A stretch of DNA of 64,000 bases from Roseimaritima multifibrata (GTDB taxonomy: Bacteria > Planctomycetota > Planctomycetia > Pirellulales > Pirellulaceae), in contig NZ_CP036262.1 in NCBI RefSeq assembly GCF_007741495.1, forward strand, positions 2,666,001 to 2,730,000. The letters are read 5' to 3'. Of the stretch, positions 27,427 to 38,000 are shown in pieces. The notes beneath the pieces are model-generated. The model made no database searches. It was not told the origin of the DNA and worked only from the letters and a program-made list of their open reading frames with translations. Each line of letters starts with the position of its first letter. Position 1 is the first letter of the stretch. Position numbers and translations under genes: made by a program.

Positions 27427-27792
27427 CAATACATCCTGAGAGCAAGGTCAAAAAATCAGAAAATGGGGCCGTCGATGATCTGTGTTAACTGCTTCACTGC
27501 TTCAACCTCTTTTTCAAGAGAGGCGGCTCTCCCGGGTAGACGTCGAATCCAATAGGGACGCATTCTTAAAACGTGGGAGAGGCTTTGGATCGGTCATGGC
27601 TGGTTCGACTGGTTGGAAGCCTGTCCCACCTATTAAATCGCACGCCCGACGGAGAGTGAAGGGTGGTAAATCCTAGTAAACTGCGGCCGGGCGGATTGGG
27701 GAATTTTGCTTCTACGCCGCACGACCGCCACGCCAATGATGAATTGCATGTTCGGCAGCCGCAGCCACGTCGACAGATGAAACCTTCCGTAA
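27427..27792. other. Gene-free region upstream of the TIM-barrel gene
   Basis: A 360-bp stretch without a credible gene. A degenerate dispersed element (ATTAAATCGCACGCCCGACG) lies at about 27632-27651. Nothing else seen. Confidence 0.35.
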
Positions 27793-28608
27793 CTATCGCT
27801 GAACCATAAAAGGTTCTGGTTTGATCGCTGGCAACGGACTGTCATCGCGAGCAAAAAACATCAGGTGCTGCCAAGGCAGATCGTTGTACTCACGGACCAG
27901 TTTGAAGCCGTTTTTCTCGTACTCTTTCATGATCTGTTGCTTCGACATTTTATGTTTCGGTTTAATCGGTACCCGAGGATCTTCTTCGCGGTATTCCAGC
28001 AGTGCGATCACGCCGTTTGGTTTTAGAGATCGTCGGATCGACCAGAGCATCGATTCTGGATGCGAGAATTCGTGATAGACATCCACCATCAAACAAAGGT
28101 CAACCTGTTCGACCGGTAGTTTGGGATCATCGACTGTTCCCAGGATGGGCTGGACGTTTTTGATTTCTTCGCGGACTGCCCGCAGCCTTAATTTCTGCAG
28201 CATTTCAGGTTGAATGTCGACCGCCAGGACACGCCCTTGTTCCCCCACAACTTTCGCCATCATCAAAGTCCAAAAGCCGTTTCCGCATCCCATGTCACAG
28301 GTGGTCATCCCCGGTTTGATACCAAGCTGAGACAGCGATTCATCGGGCCGTTCCTCTTGCTGACGCGTCGGACGAATCAGCCAGCCAGCCCCCAGGTGGG
28401 ACATCGGTGCCGCGACGACGCGGCCAAGGTACGCGCGGCGAGCCTTTTCCTGGGGACGCTGGGAATCGGTTTCAGTTGTTTCCGTCTGTGGAGCCGGAGC
28501 GATCGCGGGCGACGACTGTTGAGCGGAAAGGGAATGCGAAACCCAAATAAGGAGAACCAGCGTGAGCGGGATTACAAAACGCCGCAGCGGCAAATACGTC
28601 ACGCACAT
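27793..28608 (-). CDS. Secreted class I SAM-dependent methyltransferase
   Basis: 271 residues from ATG 28608, which follows an AGGA at about -13 and opens a signal peptide (MCVTYLPLRRFVIPLTLVLL, cut near SLSAQ). The frame continues to 28797 but that part is not conserved. Methyltransferase fold: CDMGCGNGFWTLMMAKVVGE (motif I), VLAVDIQPEMLQKL, VDLCLMVDVYHEFSHPE and GVIALLEYREEDPRVPIKP. Exported methyltransferases of this kind are common in planctomycetes; since SAM is cytoplasmic, the role is unclear and the leader may be a membrane anchor. Confidence 0.85.
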   Translation of the reverse strand: MCVTYLPLRRFVIPLTLVLLIWVSHSLSAQQSSPAIAPAPQTETTETDSQRPQEKARRAYLGRVVAAPMSHLGAGWLIRPTRQQEERPDESLSQLGIKPGMTTCDMGCGNGFWTLMMAKVVGEQGRVLAVDIQPEMLQKLRLRAVREEIKNVQPILGTVDDPKLPVEQVDLCLMVDVYHEFSHPESMLWSIRRSLKPNGVIALLEYREEDPRVPIKPKHKMSKQQIMKEYEKNGFKLVREYNDLPWQHLMFFARDDSPLPAIKPEPFMVQR

Positions 28609-28835
28609 GGGCAATTTTCCTATGGGAAACCGAATTCTAAGTCGTTTAAGGGCTGGCTCTAGCATACCCGCAGCGGAGGGACCGGTCGACGTGGGCGGAT
28701 CGTACCACCCGTTCGGTCGAGAATGGGGTTGGCCCCCTGTTGTCCAAAAGTCGACTTCGATGGATAGTAGAAAAGAATCGACCGTCTCAGCGAGCACGGT
28801 GTGTCATCCCTTTCCAATAAAGTTGAGTTGAATCG

Positions 28836-29429
28836 ATGGCTAACTTAGTTACCCAAGAAGCCCCAAGTTTTACCGCTCAAGCTGTCATGCCCGACGGCCA
28901 GTTTAAAGAGGTTTCTCTGAGCGATTACCGTGGTAAGTACGTTCTGTTTTTCTTCTACCCACTCGATTTCACTTTCGTTTGCCCGACCGAAATCATTGCT
29001 TTCAGCGAACGCAATGAAGATTTCAAGAAACTGAATGTGCAGATTTTGGGAGCTTCGATTGACAGCCATTTCAGCCACTTCGCATGGCGGAATATCCCCC
29101 GTGATCAAGGCGGCATCGGCCCCATCGCCTATCCGTTGGTCTCTGACATCAACAAACAAATCGCCCGTGACTACAACGTTTTGTTGGACGACGGAGTTGC
29201 ACTACGTGGTCTGTTCTTGATCGACAAAGAAGGGGTGATTCGTCATCAAGTTGTCAATGACTTGCCACTGGGACGAAGTGTCGACGAAGCCCTCCGGATG
29301 GTCCAAGCCTTGCAGTACTTCGAGAAAAATGGCGAAGTCTGCCCTGCCAACTGGCATGAAGGTTCACGAACCATCAAACCAAATTTGGAAGAGAGCAAAG
29401 AATTCTTTGACGCCGAATACAAAGCCTAA
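28836..29429 (+). CDS. Peroxiredoxin, typical 2-Cys (AhpC/Prx1 type)
   Basis: Reduces H2O2 and organic peroxides. 197 residues. Peroxidatic Cys49 in [19 protein letters not shown], resolving Cys169 in [11 protein letters not shown], and [10 protein letters not shown] between. Two cysteines and the C-terminal [11 protein letters not shown] place it in the typical 2-Cys class. It reads away from the methyltransferase gene, so a divergent promoter must lie in 28609-28835; no regulator site was recognised. Confidence 0.96.
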   Translation: MANLVTQEAPSFTAQAVMPDGQFKEVSLSDYRGKYVLFFFYPLDFTFVCPTEIIAFSERNEDFKKLNVQILGASIDSHFSHFAWRNIPRDQGGIGPIAYPLVSDINKQIARDYNVLLDDGVALRGLFLIDKEGVIRHQVVNDLPLGRSVDEALRMVQALQYFEKNGEVCPANWHEGSRTIKPNLEESKEFFDAEYKA

Positions 29430-29465
29430 GCAAACGCTGTAATCCCAGCACGGGTATTTAAGCCA

Positions 29466-30490
29466 CTGTACCGGTAAACGGCTGTGGCTTTAGGAAACCT
29501 AACGCTTCCGACTGGATGAATGGACAGCTCTCCGAGGCTGTTCCGCGCTTGCGCAGTGGATTAGGATTTCCTATGCCCACCGACCTTCCAATTTATCACT
29601 GAGCAAAAGTAGGCCGGACCAAAGAGCGATAGCGATGCCGTTCCGGCGGACTGACCCGGCTCATCATTTGCTGTACCGGTAAACGGCTGTGGCTTTAGGA
29701 AACCTAACGCTTCCGACTGGATGAATGGACAGCCCTCCAAGGCTGTTCCGCGCTTGCGCAGTGGATTAGGATTCCCTAAGCCCACCGACCTTCCAGTTTA
29801 ACACTGAGCAAAAGTAGGCCGGACCAAAGAGCGATAGCGATGCCGTTCCGGCGGACTGAACCGGCTCATCATCTGCTGTACCGGTAAACGGCTGTGGCTT
29901 TGGGAAACCTAACGCTTCCGACTGGATGAATGGACAGCCCTCCAAGGCTGTTCCGCGCTTGCGCAGTGGATTAGGATTCCCTAAGCCCACCGACCTTCCA
30001 ATTTATCACTGAGCAAAAGTAGGCCGGACCAAAGAGCGATAGCGATGCCGTTCCGGCGGACTGACCCGGCTCAACATTTGCTGTACCGGTAAACGGCTGT
30101 GGCTTTAGGAAACCTAACGCTTCCGACTGGATGAATGGACAGCCCTCCGAAGCTGTTCCGCGCTTGCGCAGTGGATTAGGATTCCCTAAGCCCACCGACC
30201 TTCCAGTTTATCACTGAGCAAAAGTAGGCCGGACCAAAGAGCGATAGCGATGCCGTTCCGGCGGACTGACCCGGCTCATCATTTGCTGTCCCGGTAAACG
30301 GCTGTGGCTTTGGGAAACCCAACGCTTCCGACTGGATGAATGGACAGCCCTCCGAAGCTGTTCCGCGCTTGCACAGTGGATTAGGATTCCCTATGCCCAC
30401 CGACCTTCCAATTTATCACTGAGCAAAAGTAGGCCGGACCAAAGAGCGATAGCGATGCCGTTCCGGCGGACTGAACCGGCTCATCATTTG
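29466..30490. repeat. Five exact-period 205-bp tandem repeats
   Basis: Copies start at 29466, 29671, 29876, 30081 and 30286, always 205 bp apart, and end at 30490. Each begins CTGTACCGGTAAACGGCTGT and ends in a CCGGCTCATCATTTG-type sequence. Copies differ by scattered point changes only. Each carries a 74-codon open frame on the minus strand (NPNPLRKRGTA...) that runs through the unit boundary; this looks like a by-product of the repeat rather than a gene. The array lies between the peroxiredoxin and rhaB 3' ends. Confidence 0.95.
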
Positions 30491-30531
30491 CCGGATCTTC
30501 GTCTCTATCGCTCGGAATCAGCCGCCGAAAT

Positions 30532-32049
30532 CTAACCGGCGTATTTTTCAAATGCGTCCGCTGCCTGATCCCAGGCTTCTTTGTTTTGCGGTTGGAAGAC
30601 TTTGGGCTGGATGCTCTCTCGAACCAGTTTACGTGCTTCTTCAACCGATTGAAGGACTCCGCATCCGATCATTTGCATCAGGACATTCCCTGTTGCAGTC
30701 GCTTCACCTGGGCCAGCGACGACGACTCGCTGGCACGCATCTGCCGTCATCTGACACAGCAGTTCGTTCAGCGATCCGCCTCCGACGACATAAATGGTTT
30801 TGATCGGATTGCCGGTCAATGATTCCAGCATCTGCAGGCAGACTCGATAGCGAAGTGCCAGTCCCTCCAAGGCGGCTCGGTACAAAACGCCATTGTTGGC
30901 AGGTTTGGTTTGGCCGCTCTTGTCCGCGAACTGCACGATCGCATCGACCATGTCTTTGGGGGCAAGGAAATCGTTGTGATCGGGGTCGATTACCAATCCA
31001 AAAGGTTCCGCTTGATCCGCTTCAGCGACCATGCTTTCCCAGGAGACGGCTTCGCCTTTTCTCTCTAAAGCCGCTCGGATCTGTTGGAAGACCCACAATC
31101 CGCCAATGTTCTTTAACAGTCGCGTGCTCCCTTGGACGCCCCCTTCGTTCGTGAAATTCAATTCCGCACAACGATCGTTAATCAATGGGTTGGCAAGTTC
31201 ACAACCCATCAAGGACCATGTGCCGCTGCTGATGTAGCACCAATCGGGATTCTCCGGAGCAAAATCCTCTGCGGGAACCGCCAAGACCGCGGAGCCCGTG
31301 TCGTGGGTCGCCGGCAAGACAACGGGCACGTTTTCCAACCCGGTTTGTTGAGCCACCGAATCCTGAACCGGTCCAAGCGTGACGCCGGGCTGGGAAATCG
31401 GGCCGAACAATTTCTTGGGTAGTTCGAATCGCTCAATCAGATCAAAGGCCCAGTCCTTGGTATTGGGATTGAGAAGCTGGGTGGTCGACGCGTTGGTGTA
31501 TTCGACCGAACGCTTGCCGGTCAGCAACCAGTGGAAATAGTCGGCCATCAAGATCATCGATTCGGCCGTCTCGAGAGCCGGTGCGTTCGAGAATTTTGCC
31601 GAGAGCAACTGGTACAGGGTATTGATGTCCATGAACTGCAACCCAGTCGCAGCAAAGATGTCCTCACGCGGGACGATCTGAAAGGCTTGCTCTGGAATCC
31701 CGCGGTTTCGCGAATCTCGATAGTGAAATACAGGAGCGACCGGCTGGTTGTCTCGCCCCAAAAGGACGTAGTCGACTCCCCAGGTATCGACGCCGACCGA
31801 GCGGATCATGCTCCCCTGTTCTTTGCACTGAGCCGCCGCCAGGGTCAGCCCATGGAGGATTTCTCGCCACAGCCCTAGCGTGTCCCACTGCATCGTCGAC
31901 TGTACAAAAACTGGATTATTGGCAAAGCGGTGGATCGTTTCCAATTCCAGTCGCCCTGCTTCGATACGGCCAGCGATAACACGTCCCCCGGACGCTCCTA
32001 GATCAATGGCAAAGTGACAGTCAGGCACGGGCAGTTCGGTTGCGGGCAC
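30532..32049 (-). CDS. rhaB: Rhamnulokinase
   Basis: FGGY-family kinase phosphorylating L-rhamnulose to L-rhamnulose-1-phosphate. 505 residues. AIDLGASGGRVIAGRIE (phosphate loop 1), GVDTWGVDYVLLGRDNQPVA, HYRDSRNRG, FAATGLQFMDINTLYQLLSA, LLPATHDTGSAVLAVP-type loop, YISSGTWSLMGCEL and YVVGGGSLNELLCQMTADA. The WGVDYVLL and QFMDINTLYQL blocks single out RhaB. GTG start at 32049; no nearby ATG. No other rha genes are adjacent in this window. Confidence 0.93.
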   Translation of the reverse strand: MPATELPVPDCHFAIDLGASGGRVIAGRIEAGRLELETIHRFANNPVFVQSTMQWDTLGLWREILHGLTLAAAQCKEQGSMIRSVGVDTWGVDYVLLGRDNQPVAPVFHYRDSRNRGIPEQAFQIVPREDIFAATGLQFMDINTLYQLLSAKFSNAPALETAESMILMADYFHWLLTGKRSVEYTNASTTQLLNPNTKDWAFDLIERFELPKKLFGPISQPGVTLGPVQDSVAQQTGLENVPVVLPATHDTGSAVLAVPAEDFAPENPDWCYISSGTWSLMGCELANPLINDRCAELNFTNEGGVQGSTRLLKNIGGLWVFQQIRAALERKGEAVSWESMVAEADQAEPFGLVIDPDHNDFLAPKDMVDAIVQFADKSGQTKPANNGVLYRAALEGLALRYRVCLQMLESLTGNPIKTIYVVGGGSLNELLCQMTADACQRVVVAGPGEATATGNVLMQMIGCGVLQSVEEARKLVRESIQPKVFQPQNKEAWDQAADAFEKYAG

Positions 32050-32402
32050 AGGTATAAAATCCTTAGGTGAGGATGTGGATTTCTGAGGATCGCGAATTTG
32101 GAGAAGCAGATTCTAATCGAGAGGGGAGTGGTTTGGTACACTACCGAGCGGACGGATCCGACGACGACATGTCTTGGGGCTGTTGGTCACTAAGGCTGAG
32201 CAACCATCGCTCTCAAGTGATAAATTGACCAAATGGGATCGGACGCCCCGAGCGATAGTATGGACCGAGCGGCAGCATGGCCCGAGCGAGAGCATGGACC
32301 ATCTGTCATTCCCCGCGTTGCCCCCGCGCTCCGTGGTCTCACAAGATAACGTTTGTACCTTTATGCGATATCCGATTGTTTTTCACCTACGAGCCGTAAA
32401 CG
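32050..32402. other. Divergent promoter region between rhaB and the EEP gene
   Basis: No gene. The main feature is the triple 17-bp direct repeat at 32248-32298. It could regulate either divergent gene. Confidence 0.45.
32248..32298. repeat. Three tandem 17-bp direct repeats, possible operator
   Basis: CCGAGCGATAGTATGGA, CCGAGCGGCAGCATGGC and CCGAGCGAGAGCATGGA sit head to tail ~105 bp upstream of the EEP gene and ~200 bp upstream of rhaB. Iterated direct repeats of about 1.6 helical turns are typical of multi-site regulator binding, but they could also be a small microsatellite. Confidence 0.6.
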
Positions 32403-33257
32403 ATGTTTCAGTTCCGATCGATTGTAGCCTCCTGCTGTTTCCTGTTCGCCGCGACAAGTTTTCTCTGTAGTTACGTTGTCGCGGCCGAAACCATTGAATC
32501 GCCAGCGGATGATCAGGAGCATTCGTTTGAAGGCACGCTCCGAGTGTTGTCGTACAACATTCACCATGCCGAGGGAGTCGACGGTAAACTTGACTTGGTT
32601 CGGATTGCGAATCTGATCAAGAGCGTTCGAGCCGACATCGTGCTTTTGCAGGAAGTCGATCAGGAGGTGGCACGTAGTGAAAGCGTCGATCAACCGACTC
32701 AGTTTGGTGCCTTGACCAAAATGGAATTTGCGTTCGGCAAAAATATTCCGCTGCAAGGAGGCGGGTACGGGAACGCGATTCTGTCTCGCTGGCCGATTCG
32801 AGACATCCAGAATCATCTGCTGCCGAATTTGGAGAACGGCGAGCAACGCGGCGTTCTTTCGGGCGTTATTGAAATCGGATCTGCGGAGCTTCCTGCGATC
32901 CGTGTTTTGGCCACCCACTTTGATCATCGCCGCAAAGATGAAGAGCGTTTTCAATCGGCGGCAAAAGTGACCGAGATGATCATCGGCACCACGGAAATGC
33001 CCGTTCTGTTTGGTGGGGACCTAAACGATGACGCAGAAAGCCGAACCGTTAAACGTTTGAGCGAGAACCTTGTGTTCACGAATCAAAAACCGCTGCCAAC
33101 GATTCCCGTCACAAAGCCGACCCGGCAAATTGACTTTATCGCTTACTATCCAGCGACCGCCTGGAAAGTCCTAGAAACAACCGTCCTAGACGAAGCCATC
33201 GCGTCGGATCATCGGGCCATCTTAAGCGTTTTAGAATTTCAGCCGAATGCGAAGTAA
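32403..33257 (+). CDS. Secreted endonuclease/exonuclease/phosphatase (EEP) family protein
   Basis: 284 residues. Signal peptide ~1-28 (CCFLFAATSFLCSYVVAAE). EEP fold: LRVLSYNIHHAEGVDGKLD (Asn), IVLLQEVDQEVARS (metal Glu), YGNAILSRWPI, VLATHFDHRRKDEE, VLFGGDLNDDAES (Asp/Asn), RQIDFIAYYP and ASDHRAILSVLE (catalytic His). All active-site residues are present. Substrate could be nucleic acid, a phospholipid or a sugar phosphate; the export signal favours scavenging or lipid work outside the cytoplasm. Confidence 0.9.
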   Translation: MFQFRSIVASCCFLFAATSFLCSYVVAAETIESPADDQEHSFEGTLRVLSYNIHHAEGVDGKLDLVRIANLIKSVRADIVLLQEVDQEVARSESVDQPTQFGALTKMEFAFGKNIPLQGGGYGNAILSRWPIRDIQNHLLPNLENGEQRGVLSGVIEIGSAELPAIRVLATHFDHRRKDEERFQSAAKVTEMIIGTTEMPVLFGGDLNDDAESRTVKRLSENLVFTNQKPLPTIPVTKPTRQIDFIAYYPATAWKVLETTVLDEAIASDHRAILSVLEFQPNAK

Positions 33258-33486
33258 GCAGGTTGATCGCAATCGTTGCGAGGCGACACCTTCACCTGCT
33301 GCGTAGCGGGCTATCGATTTCGTGATTGTCGTCTTTCGATTTAATCAACCCGCTGCGCCAGTTTTGAAGTTGCATTTTTCAAGGGTGATTGCTGTGGTCA
33401 ATCTTCCTGATTTTCGTACCCTTGCTGATGCCTCAAATCATTCGGCTATTCCAGCACCTTTTTTAGCTCCAGGTATAGAGAGTTCC

Positions 33487-33672
33487 GTTTCCGGGCTTGC
33501 CCCGGCGGACTCGCAACTGGCAGCTACCTTATTGGTAGCGATCAAAAGGCTGTTCTCCGCCAGCCCCAAATCGCCTAGGCGATTTGGGGCTGGCGGAGAA
33601 GGATGAAATAGCAAAGAGGCATGGGGGTAGCTGCCAGTTGTTGCCCCGGACCGGGACAAGCCCGGCGGAAGC
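33487..33672. repeat. Nested inverted repeat centred on a 48-bp perfect palindrome
   Basis: Centre: 33553-33600, a 24+24 bp perfect palindrome with no loop (starting TTCTCCGCCAGCCCCAAATC). Around it, CAACTGGCAGCTACC (33514-33528) pairs perfectly with 33626-33640, and outer arms rich in CCGGGCTTGCCCCGG / CCGGGACAAGCCCGG pair imperfectly. The whole would extrude as a cruciform or fold as one long RNA hairpin. Confidence 0.85.
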
Positions 33673-33780
33673 TAAGTAGACAACTCCCCAAAAAGCGGGT
33701 GATATTGGCCTGCTTTTTCGGTCCCTCGCTTACGCAGCGGGCTAGGAACTCTTTTGCCTGCGAGCTTACTTGCAACTTAT

Positions 33781-33812
33781 TTATCGCACGTCTCAAGCGA
33801 AAGGCGACTCTC
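33781..33812 (+). repeat. Dispersed intergenic element, TCGCACGTCTCAAGCGAAAG type
   Basis: TTATCGCACGTCTCAAGCGA followed by AAGGCGACTCTC. A variant of the family at 20708-20738. Confidence 0.55.
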
Positions 33813-33886
33813 GCTAAATCGATCGCCTCTCCCACCCAGCCCCGAGGGGCTGGGGCAGGTGCGTATTCCGCGTGCAGGAATCATCC

Positions 33887-34834
33887 CTAGCGTTGGGATC
33901 GCTGGTTGGGATGTTCGGGAAGCTGGAAGCTAGGAGTGCGAGCTGGTGACATTGGCATCTGCGCCGATGCGGGGGTGACCGCTGGGGTTTCCTGCGTCGC
34001 GATACCATCCGGCCCCGTCGGTTGGACGCCGGCAGCTTGCGTCGCAAAACCGTTTCCGTTTTCTCCGGCCGATGCCTTCAACTTTGCCAACAGCTCTTCG
34101 GCCGATACTGCACCGGGAACCGACGTTGGAACTGGTGGACGGACAGGCATGCCGCGTGGCAAACTGCCTCGAACGGGAATCGTGGTTGTGGTTAAACCGC
34201 CCCTGGAGGAGTTCGCCAGATTTCCCAAGCTCCAAGCACCGCCGGCGTAGCTGCCCTGGGCAGCCATTTTATCCAGTGGCGGCAAATCAAACGCGGTTTC
34301 TTCTCGCTCGGTTTTCCCAGGCAGCATGACCACGCTGGAAGTCCCTTGCAGGACTTCGCCCGTTTTGGATTTAAAACTGGGGATTAAAGTGATCTTGGTT
34401 TCTGAGCCCCCCACTGCGTCCCAGGGAATCCAAATGCTATAGGAAGCCCCAAGGTCGGTCTGGCTGTAGTGACTGGTGAACTGCTCGGACGTGAACGCAT
34501 AGCGTTTCAGTTCAGGTTGTTCGCCGTCGACGGTGCGGATCGCTTGGATCGCAAGTTCCCCTTCGACAGGAACCGGACGAGTTTTTTCATCGTAGAAGAA
34601 GACTCGTCCTCCAAAGCCACGTGTCGGCGTCGCACCGGTTCGTAGGATCACGTCCGGACTCCAAGTGACCGCCAGTTTTTGCGGGTTGGGATACGGTTCT
34701 TCCTCTTTTTTCTTGCCGATCAACGGCAACGATTCACGAAAGGTTTTTTCACCTTTGATCACCGAACAGCCACTCAGCCCAACTGATACGCAGATGGCAA
34801 GCAACAACGCGGCGCGAAAGTTTTGGATTTTCAT
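33887..34834 (-). CDS. Conserved planctomycete-type lipoprotein of unknown function
   Basis: 315 residues. Signal peptide MKIQNFRAALLLAICVSVGL with lipobox LSGC. The central part (~50-190) looks beta-rich (KLAVTWSPDVILRTGATP; RGFGGRVFFYDEKTRPVPVE; YSIWIPWDAVGGSETKITLI), and the rest is Pro/Gln/Ala-rich and probably disordered. I do not recognise a named family. It lies 173 bp after the secretin gene on the same strand, so it may be an outer-membrane partner of that secretin, which is inference only. Confidence 0.75.
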   Translation of the reverse strand: MKIQNFRAALLLAICVSVGLSGCSVIKGEKTFRESLPLIGKKKEEEPYPNPQKLAVTWSPDVILRTGATPTRGFGGRVFFYDEKTRPVPVEGELAIQAIRTVDGEQPELKRYAFTSEQFTSHYSQTDLGASYSIWIPWDAVGGSETKITLIPSFKSKTGEVLQGTSSVVMLPGKTEREETAFDLPPLDKMAAQGSYAGGAWSLGNLANSSRGGLTTTTIPVRGSLPRGMPVRPPVPTSVPGAVSAEELLAKLKASAGENGNGFATQAAGVQPTGPDGIATQETPAVTPASAQMPMSPARTPSFQLPEHPNQRSQR

Positions 34835-35007
34835 GGGTCAACTCGGAATTCCGTTTCCTGGGCGTTTGGTAAAAGACCAAATCGGTGCGGGGATCAAAGC
34901 GGGGTCAGCGAGCGGGTTGGCATGACGCCGCTTGATGCGTTCTAAATGAAAACTAGAAGGTGGCGTTGGGCTTGCGCCGTTCCGCCACCTGACTTCCTAC
35001 ACCCTTG

Positions 35008-38000
35008 CTACTGGGCAGGTTGGGGAATCCGTTGCGGAACGGTCCCCGAACTGGTGGGGTAGCCGCCTGCCGACGAGTAACCATTGGCAGTGGAATAGCC
35101 ACGCTGTGCCGACGGTGGCGATTGCGGAATCCCCTGGATCGGAGCCGGGAAACCGGCTGCTGCGGCGGACGTTGAACCTGCGGTCGGCGGTGTGCCCTGA
35201 TTCATGTATTGAACCGGTTTCACGTCGTCGGGACGAGGGTTCTGCGTGGAAGGAGCTTCCCTGACAGGGCCAGCCGATTCCATCAGCACGCTTGGCTGAG
35301 GGGTGATGGCTTCTTCAGGGTAGTAAACGTCCGTTGGGACATCCGACTGGATGTGAATGTCGTCGATCGTTGGCTGAAGGTCAGGGTAGATCACCGGTGC
35401 TAGGGCTGGACCCCATAACCCATGTCCGCCGCTCAGGCCCACGTCTCCGTTCATTTCGATCACTTCCGGCAGGCACCAGCTCATGCGAGCTGATTCGGTT
35501 TGTTTGACGTATTCAAGATCTTCCTCGCTGGAAACAATCATTGGGGTCAACACGACCAGCAATTCGCTTCGCTTTTCCGTTTCGCGATCGAATCGGAACA
35601 GAGCACCAATCAATGGAATGTTCGAAATATAGGGAACACGACGACTGGTCTGGCTACGCGTTTTCTGGATCAATCCACCATAGATAACCGTTTGCCCAGA
35701 GTAGGCGGTCACGACCGATTGGGCCTGAGTCTGTTGGATCTGAGGACTCGTGATCACTTCTCCGGTTGGGCTAAATCCGATTGGAATACCCGGAGCCACT
35801 TCGTCGACGGCGGACCGAATGGCGTCCACATTCATAACGATCAAGCCATCACGGCCGACACGCGGGGTCACCCTCAGGATCAAACCGACCTGTAGGTCTT
35901 CCGTGCCAAAGGTGGTACCGGTATTGGCTGAAGACGTCACATCGGTAACACGTGGGACCAACGACCCAACCTGGACGACACCGGGAGTGTTGTCCAGAGT
36001 CATCAATTGTGGACGACTGAGGATCTGCAGACGGCCCGCATCCTGCAACGCTCGCATAAGCAAGCTGATCGAATCACTGGCGGCACTTAAAACAAAGCCG
36101 CCGTAGTTATAAGCAGAACTGGTCGTGCCGGTCGCAAACGATGTCACGGCTCGTTCGGCAAGTGCCCCTGCGTTCAGGCTGTTTCTGTTTGCCGAGTTAT
36201 TGTTGTTGAAGTCAAAGCCCGTGTCCGAGGGTGGAGCAGCCGTTGGCAGATTGCTCGAGGCGATCCCGCGGTCAAACTGCAAGGAATCTTGCAGCCCCAG
36301 TTCGGTGCCAAATTCAAAACCATCGGCCAGGGTGACTTCTGCAATCAAGACCTTCACCAACACCATGGGAGCTCTTCGGTCCAGTTGGTCAATCATGCGG
36401 CGAATGGTCGTATACAACCGTGGTGCCACACTGATCACCAAGCTATTGCTTACCGGTTCGGCGACCACAACGACGTCTCTTTCCAGAGCATCAAACGGGC
36501 TGAGTCCACCCTGTTGAGCTTGCTGGATGTTTTGTAGTTGCTGTTGTCGACTGGTGATGAAGCTTTGCAACGCGGTTGCCACGTCTGGAGCGTATTGGTT
36601 TCGCAGCCAAATCACCTCGAACATCCGATCGGCAAACCCGGAAGTATCCAAGCGAAGTAGGATCGATTCGACAACTTCCAAATCGTTTGCCGATCCGCTA
36701 GCGATGATGCTGTTGGTGCGGATGTCGGACGAAAATCGCAAGGAGACCAATGAGCTATCGATATTTGCTGTTGCCGCTGCCAGTCCCAGGACGTTTAAGG
36801 CCCCCACACCACCGGTGCTGGTGCCCGACCCGAACAGTTCCTGCAAGGCTAGGGTTAGCTGCTGCGAATCCCCATTTTCCAAAGTGAAAACTTTCACCAA
36901 GGATTCGGTTCCTGGGGTTTGGTCCAGCTGCCTGATCATTTCTTCAATCAGTGGCAGTGCGCTACTGGATCCACGTACGACCAGCGCGTTTGCGTTGGTG
37001 TCGGCCGTCACCACGATCCCTGCCAGGATTCCCGAATTGAGCAGTTGGTTTCCGTCGGCATCGACGGACACCATCGACAAGGAAGTCGAGGGGACCGTTC
37101 CGTTTTCGGTGTTCCCCTCTTCGGTCCCATCGATCGTGCCTTGAATCACTTCAGCCAGATCTTCCGCCAATGCGTTTTTCAGTTTGATGATTCGCAATTC
37201 GCTTTTGGAAGGGATGTTCTGTACATCCAAGTCTTGGATCAGTTTGGCGACTTCTTGCAGGTCACGCGGAGCCGCTTGGACGATCAGCGAATTGGTTCGA
37301 TAATCCGCCACGACTCGAGCTCGAGCGCCAAGTCCTGGCCGTTGTTCGTCGTCGCCCGGTTGGTCAACGAAGAAGTTGGTCACCGTTTCTTCGGCATCAA
37401 TAGCCGACGCGTGTTCCAGGCGAAAGACTCGCAGCTGGGTGGCGGCGGGAACCGGTTGGTCCAGTTTGTTTACGACTTCGATCGCCGCAGCGACCGCCTC
37501 ACTGCGCCCGATCAGCAACAATGCATTCGGTTTATCCAGCGAGGTAATGCTGACGTCACCCTGACGAGCCGAAAGGACTTCGGTGTACAGTTCTTCAAGC
37601 AGCGTTGCGATCGCTTGGCTGTTGACATGCTGAAGGGAATGGACAACCACATCAGGTTTGGTGATAGCCGATTTCTCTTCGATCTGTTTAATCACGTCCA
37701 TCACGCGAGCCACGTCACGTTTGGAACCTTTGACAACGATCACGCCAAGGTCCGGAACAAATTGAACCTTCACATCGCCGATCAAACCAACGCCCTCTTC
37801 AGGGGCGGCCGGTCCATCGTCTGGGGTGCCGGCATCGCCATTGCCTTGTGGAGCGTCGTTGCCCTGAGGGGCCGCTCCTTCTTGCTGAACGGCGACTGCA
37901 AAAGGAGTGTTTGCCACTCGCGTGATTCCGACTTCGTCACTGGCACCCAGATTTCCCAACAAACGAATCGCTTGTTGCACTGGAGCCGGTTCCGCGTTTC

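Larger units (their letters stand above)
33258..33886. other. Gene-free, palindrome-rich region
   Basis: Contains CGTGATTGTCGTCTTTCGAT near 33321, the nested palindrome 33487-33672, and a dispersed element at 33781-33812. No credible gene. Confidence 0.5.

Noticed and set aside
29561-30400. Four 74-codon minus-strand frames, one per 205-bp repeat
   Set aside because: They span repeat junctions and lack any known domain; best explained as repeats without a stop in one frame.
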